From positions 1-36,422 of the forward strand of contig NW_006766953.1 in the NCBI RefSeq assembly GCF_000275845.1: 36,422 nucleotides of DNA, written 5' to 3'. Origin of the DNA: Dichomitus squalens LYAD-421 SS1. Its lineage: Eukaryota; Basidiomycota; Agaricomycetes; Polyporales; Polyporaceae. The notes beneath the pieces are model-generated. The model saw only the letters and a program-made list of their open reading frames with translations. It was not told the DNA's origin and searched no databases. How positions within the stretch are numbered: the stretch's first letter is position 1; every line of letters begins with the position of its first letter. Shown in pieces: positions 33,501-36,422 of this stretch. A program made the position numbers and the translations under genes.

Positions 33501-34250
33501 ACCTTCGAAGAGGCGGCCGTGGCGCCTTGCATACTGTTATGTTATCTGCACTTTGTCTCATGACGAGTATCTGGTATGAAGTGACAGTGTAAGATAAATA
33601 CCTGTCTACCATTGCCGGGATCCATCCGCGCAGATGCTCGATGGCCAGATTCCATCATGCGAGATGGGAGTTGACCAGAATCAGGCGGCGCTTGCGGTTT
33701 CCGGACAGGGTGGGCCAGTTTTGGGCGCCGTGGCCATGCCAGACCATTATTTGCTGGTTTTGCTGATGTGTCCTTCACCCTTTGCAGGTTCCCTACCGGT
33801 GCTCTCTCCCTTGACGTCAATACCAGGCCCGTCTGCAGATGTGTTTCAGGATCTGACTTGTTTCTGCGCTGTCACCCCATGTAGCCCTTATGTCTTTCTG
33901 TCCGGTGTCTTGGATGTATGTCTGTTCGCCGTAGCTGACATGTCTTTTTCGTCGCACATATGCAGTAGATTGGATGCATTGAGCTGGGCCATATGACAGG
34001 TATGTGCTTACTTCTCGCTGCTTGGCAAAGACAACTATGCTAATACCCTGCATACGTGTGGGAAGGTGCATTACGCGCTGCGCTGAGATGAGCGCTATCC
34101 CTCGTTCTTGGCCACGGGTTGACTCCAGTTGCTCTCCTCGGCTCCATCTATTCCTCGATCAACATTGGCCGGCACACCCACGTACGTCCTATCCTTTCGT
34201 CCCTCCAGTCTTCTTGTCTCACCGTATCCTACTCCCAAACTCCCGCTGCA
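30537..34250. other. Gene-poor region, 3.7 kb
   Basis: No recognisable protein gene was found. Open frames of 120-150 codons occur on both strands (for example 31440-31898 and 32505-32873 on plus, 31918-32334 on minus). They lack ATG starts, convincing splice partners or family motifs. Short coding-like fragments occur, such as LRPDILIIFKTFEEAAVAPC near 33470-33535 on plus. The region may hold lineage-specific genes or decayed ones. Confidence 0.5.
31102..31168 (+). repeat. Cluster of six TGACC half-sites
   Basis: TGACC occurs in the same orientation at 31102, 31121, 31133, 31145, 31155 and 31164, within 67 bp, with spacings of 19, 12, 12, 10 and 9. The core is an imperfect repeat of the type CATGACCG. 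It may be a binding-site array or a decayed minisatellite. Confidence 0.6.
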
Positions 34251-34421
34251 ATGTCCGAGATGGCCGAAGTCGGGGTGTCGCACCTCCTCCAGCTGTTCTA
34301 CTCTGTGCTTCCCTCGACTCCTCCAGCACCTGTGAGCTCGGAGATCGGAACAGCGAAGAAGGCAGAGGAGAGCATCATGCGGATTGTCAGCGAGACCAAG
34401 GGCGTGTGGCCGTTCCCATGA
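34251..34421 (+). CDS. Possible small protein, 56 residues
   Basis: ATG 34251 to TGA 34421 encodes a short protein beginning MSEMAEVGVSHLLQLFYSVL, with a Pro-rich middle and a helical, charged end (GTAKKAEESIMRIVSETKGV). GC content and codon use look more gene-like than the AT-rich sequence that follows. No family is recognised. It could be the last exon of a longer gene, since the same frame is open upstream to 34119, or chance. Confidence 0.3.
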   Translation: MSEMAEVGVSHLLQLFYSVLPSTPPAPVSSEIGTAKKAEESIMRIVSETKGVWPFP

Positions 34422-35749
34422 ACTTATTGTGTTGTAGTTAACATAATTTAATACGATTTTTCGCGTATATACCTGTGTGATATCGTATCGGGTTTTCGGG
34501 CAGTGTGCTTGCGATGGATGCACATCGCCAAACCACTACTTGACCAAGTGTACGATGCTAATGGCACTAGAACACCCTACTCACATGATAATCCCTGGCT
34601 GAGCACGCCCATGTGTTCCAGTGCAAGCTTATTGAATATGATGACGGCCCGATATACTACAGTGATCACAAATATTAAGCTCTCATATCTAATGCCAATA
34701 GACCACCTATCTCGTTAAGACTAGTGTTACAATGAAAGCTGATATAAACACTCCTTATATTGCCAATACAACCTACATTACAATGATTCGACATCTTTGC
34801 TGATGTCATGATGATTACAGTCTTCTATGGCTCCTTTGGCCACTATGGGTCCTTTGGCCAGTTGGCATTTTCCCGTCCCCGCAGTGGCATCTCTGCGTAC
34901 ATGTATACCCAGTCGAGTAGATACTTTTCCGGTGTATATTATTCCAACGTTCCGTGGGGTTTGGTGCTAAATCACAGTACAAGACTATGTTTCGAGACCA
35001 AAAAGCTGCTGTGTCAAAATGTATTCCAGTGATTGTAATCGATGTAATTATTTGATAACATCCGTTGTTTAAGACAAGGTACGTAGCATGTATGTATTCA
35101 AGTTGAGACATATAAAACCCTTATCAGCATGCACATCCGAAAGGGATCAAAGATGTTTTCACGACTTGGACGCAGGAGATGTCATTGATCAGGCGCTGGG
35201 TCACACACTCAAGCGCTCTTCCATTCCAAGTGTATCAATTCCCAACGAGGGAGGGTGGCGCAGCGTGCAAAGGAGAATGAGGAGGAGGATGACGACGACG
35301 AGCAAGAGTACTCAGGCACTGATCGTAGCTGATAAGATCATCTGTCATCCCTAGAAGGGAATCACGCTTATCTGTGACACTGGCCAAAGGACCCGTGCCC
35401 GACTGATAAGCAGATTTAACAGTGATTGATCATGATCTCCTTTCCGTTGTCCCCGATCGTGTTCATATTCATAGTGTAGATATAGGATACGGTACTGAAT
35501 CAGTCTGAATAGTCAGATCTGTGGCAGGAAGGAAGGTGCGTGGTCTTGCGGGAGAACGAAAATTGGGTGGTCAAAGGAGCTGTGTTTGACTCTAGTTATG
35601 AAGAAGTTCGAGGGCAAGCGGGCACAAATGAGATTCGCGTTTGGCCGGTGCAAACGCGTGCCGTACATAGTACATACAATAGACCTTATATACACAGTAG
35701 AATAGGGGTAGATAAGTGTTGGAATCTGTAGAATTCACACTCTAGTATC
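34422..35749. other. AT-rich spacer, 1.3 kb
   Basis: No coding signal. It contains a short direct repeat (TCCTTTGGCCA twice, about 34832-34860), a GAG/GAC-rich microsatellite-like run at about 35276-35304, and a GATA-site cluster listed separately. Confidence 0.55.
35331..35410. promoter_or_regulatory. Cluster of three GATAAG sites
   Basis: GATAAG at 35331-35336 (+), CTTATC at 35367-35372 (the same site on minus) and GATAAG at 35405-35410 (+) fall within 80 bp. The spacing is unusually tight for chance, but no gene with a clear start lies next to it. Confidence 0.3.
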
Positions 35750-35820
35750 GGTTGGATGGTGTAGTGGTAACACCTCCCAGCGCATATGGGATGATCCGGG
35801 TTCAATCCCCGGTCTGACCA
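35750..35820 (+). tRNA. tRNA-like gene, isotype unresolved (anticodon loop abnormal)
   Basis: A 71-nt cloverleaf folds well. The acceptor stem GGTTGGA pairs with TCTGACC (two G-T pairs), followed by discriminator A. The D stem GTGT/ACAC has loop AGTGGTA, the anticodon stem is TCCCA/TGGGA, and the T arm is CCGGG-TTCAATC-CCCGG. The A box TGGTGTAGTGG and B box GGTTCAATCCC fit Pol III consensus. The anticodon loop reads GCGCATA, so position 33 is C instead of the near-invariant T and the formal anticodon would be GCA, with T at 37. I therefore do not assign an amino acid. It may be a tRNA pseudogene or an altered tRNA that is still transcribed. Confidence 0.75.
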
Positions 35821-35822
35821 AC

Positions 35823-35826
35823 TTTT
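35823..35826 (+). terminator. Pol III terminator
   Basis: A TTTT run begins two bases after the 3' end of the tRNA-like gene, the minimal Pol III stop signal. Confidence 0.6.
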
Positions 35827-36108
35827 CATTGTTCAACAGGTTATGAGCCCTGTGTGACGCTTCGAAGGGAGCAGGGTCAGAGAACCCCCGCCTCAGGAAA
35901 TGTGCCTGAGGGTAACTGTTGCGGCGACTAGGCGCGTAGACTCGGGTCGACGTGCGGCGACGACCCCGTAGGCGAGCGGCAAGGAGCCGAAAGGGGAAAA
36001 AGAGAGGGAGAGGGATAAACGTGACAGAAAACTCGACGAGGGCAGAGCGGAGGTCGGCACGAAGGCACGAGACCTACGAAAGCTAGTCTTCACGCAGACA
36101 GCGACAGA

Positions 36109-36190
36109 CTAGTCCCAATGACCAAGTTATACATTAGCACTCGAAGGGAAGTACAACGCTATGGTCACTCACCTAGTCCCAATGACCAAG
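36109..36190. repeat. 18-bp direct repeat
   Basis: CTAGTCCCAATGACCAAG occurs exactly at 36109-36126 and 36173-36190, 64 bp apart. An inverted echo (GGGACTAG) follows at about 36202-36209. It may be a repeated enhancer-like element in the LTR-like sequence. Confidence 0.85.
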
Positions 36191-36228
36191 AGGTCGAGAT
36201 GGGGACTAGGGAGCGCCTAAGGGGGTCC

Positions 36229-36235
36229 TTATATA
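36229..36235 (+). promoter_or_regulatory. TATA-like box in the LTR-like region
   Basis: TTATATA follows the 18-bp direct repeats and would place a transcription start near 36260 if the sequence is an LTR read on the plus strand. Confidence 0.35.
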
Positions 36236-36422
36236 CTAGAGGGGCTGCTTAGCAACCAAGGACAAGGCGCGAGAGCGAGGCAGTGAAGATGACAAAGAGA
36301 GAACAAAGGGCGAGAAAGAAAAGGCAAGGGCATGGCGATCACGGGAACGTAGCATGCGGCTGTGGGAACGTATCTACAGTGTCCAAATTGGGATGGGCTA
36401 GAAAAGGAAATGGTCCACGAAT

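Larger units (their letters stand above)
35851..36422. mobile_element. LTR-like sequence, truncated by the window end
   Basis: From TGTGTGACGC at 35851, 31 bp after the tRNA-like gene, the sequence changes character to non-coding GC- and purine-rich DNA. It carries a perfect 7-bp hairpin (CCTCAGG 35891-35897 with CCTGAGG 35905-35911), an 18-bp direct repeat (36109-36126 and 36173-36190) and a TATA-like box (36229-36235). This order, TG start, repeated upstream elements, then TATA, resembles the U3 part of an LTR of a Ty3/gypsy-type retrotransposon or solo LTR. No coding domain, primer-binding site or second LTR is in view, so this remains an inference. Confidence 0.45.

Noticed and set aside
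35893..36093. 66-codon minus-strand frame with Ser/Leu runs
   Set aside because: It derives from purine-rich low-complexity sequence in the LTR-like region.

Overview
The window looks like nuclear DNA of a basidiomycete fungus, most likely an Agaricomycete. Every recognisable gene is fungal and is broken by many short introns, mostly 48-65 nt with GT..AG ends. Spliced products read as fungal housekeeping proteins, and TATA boxes sit 70-110 nt ahead of several start codons. There is no sign of bacterial operons or of a CRISPR array.

Layout. 1-1.5 kb: a short tandem repeat and poorly resolved coding segments, including a plus-strand protein with a hydrophobic C-terminus. 1.8-4.1 kb (-): a complete uric acid/xanthine permease of the NCS2 family. 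4.5-10.5 kb (+): a Ski2-like double-cassette helicase of the Slh1/ASCC3 type, with a degenerate second cassette and no second Sec63 unit. 10.65-12.4 kb (-): a kynurenine aminotransferase-like enzyme, convergent with the helicase. 12.4-14.4 kb: gene-poor. 14.5-17.0 kb (+): a ferric reductase with an iron-GATA-like site touching its TATA box. 17.3-20.9 kb (+): ankyrin/DysF and FYVE/RING segments that are either one spliced gene or two touching ORFs. 20.94-21.12 kb: a near-palindromic 180-bp element flanked by TA, immediately after the RING stop codon. 21.4-22.4 kb (-): an acidic protein of unknown function. 22.8-24.0 kb (-): the proteasome regulator PI31, head to head with the spliceosomal DEAD-box helicase Prp5 (24.2-27.8 kb, +). 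28.3-30.5 kb (+): a DHA1-type drug/H+ antiporter of the MFS, with a perfect Yap1/Pap1-type palindrome upstream. 30.5-35.7 kb: over 5 kb with no recognisable gene. 35.75-35.82 kb: a Pol III tRNA-like gene with an abnormal anticodon loop. From 35.85 kb: an LTR-like sequence that runs off the window.

The genes do not form one pathway. Several act in RNA and protein quality control: the Slh1-like helicase (stalled ribosomes), Prp5 (U2 snRNP and branch-site fidelity), PI31 (proteasome) and the FYVE-RING segment (endosomal ubiquitylation). Others handle nutrients: purine uptake with GATA sites in its promoter, iron reduction with its own GATA-like site, and tryptophan catabolism. I found no obvious new multi-gene defence or biosynthetic system. 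The strongest unusual signals are the palindromic TA-flanked element, the degenerate helicase cassette with a P-loop assembled from a 14-nt microexon, and the stop-start overlap hidden in the intron between the DysF and FYVE parts.
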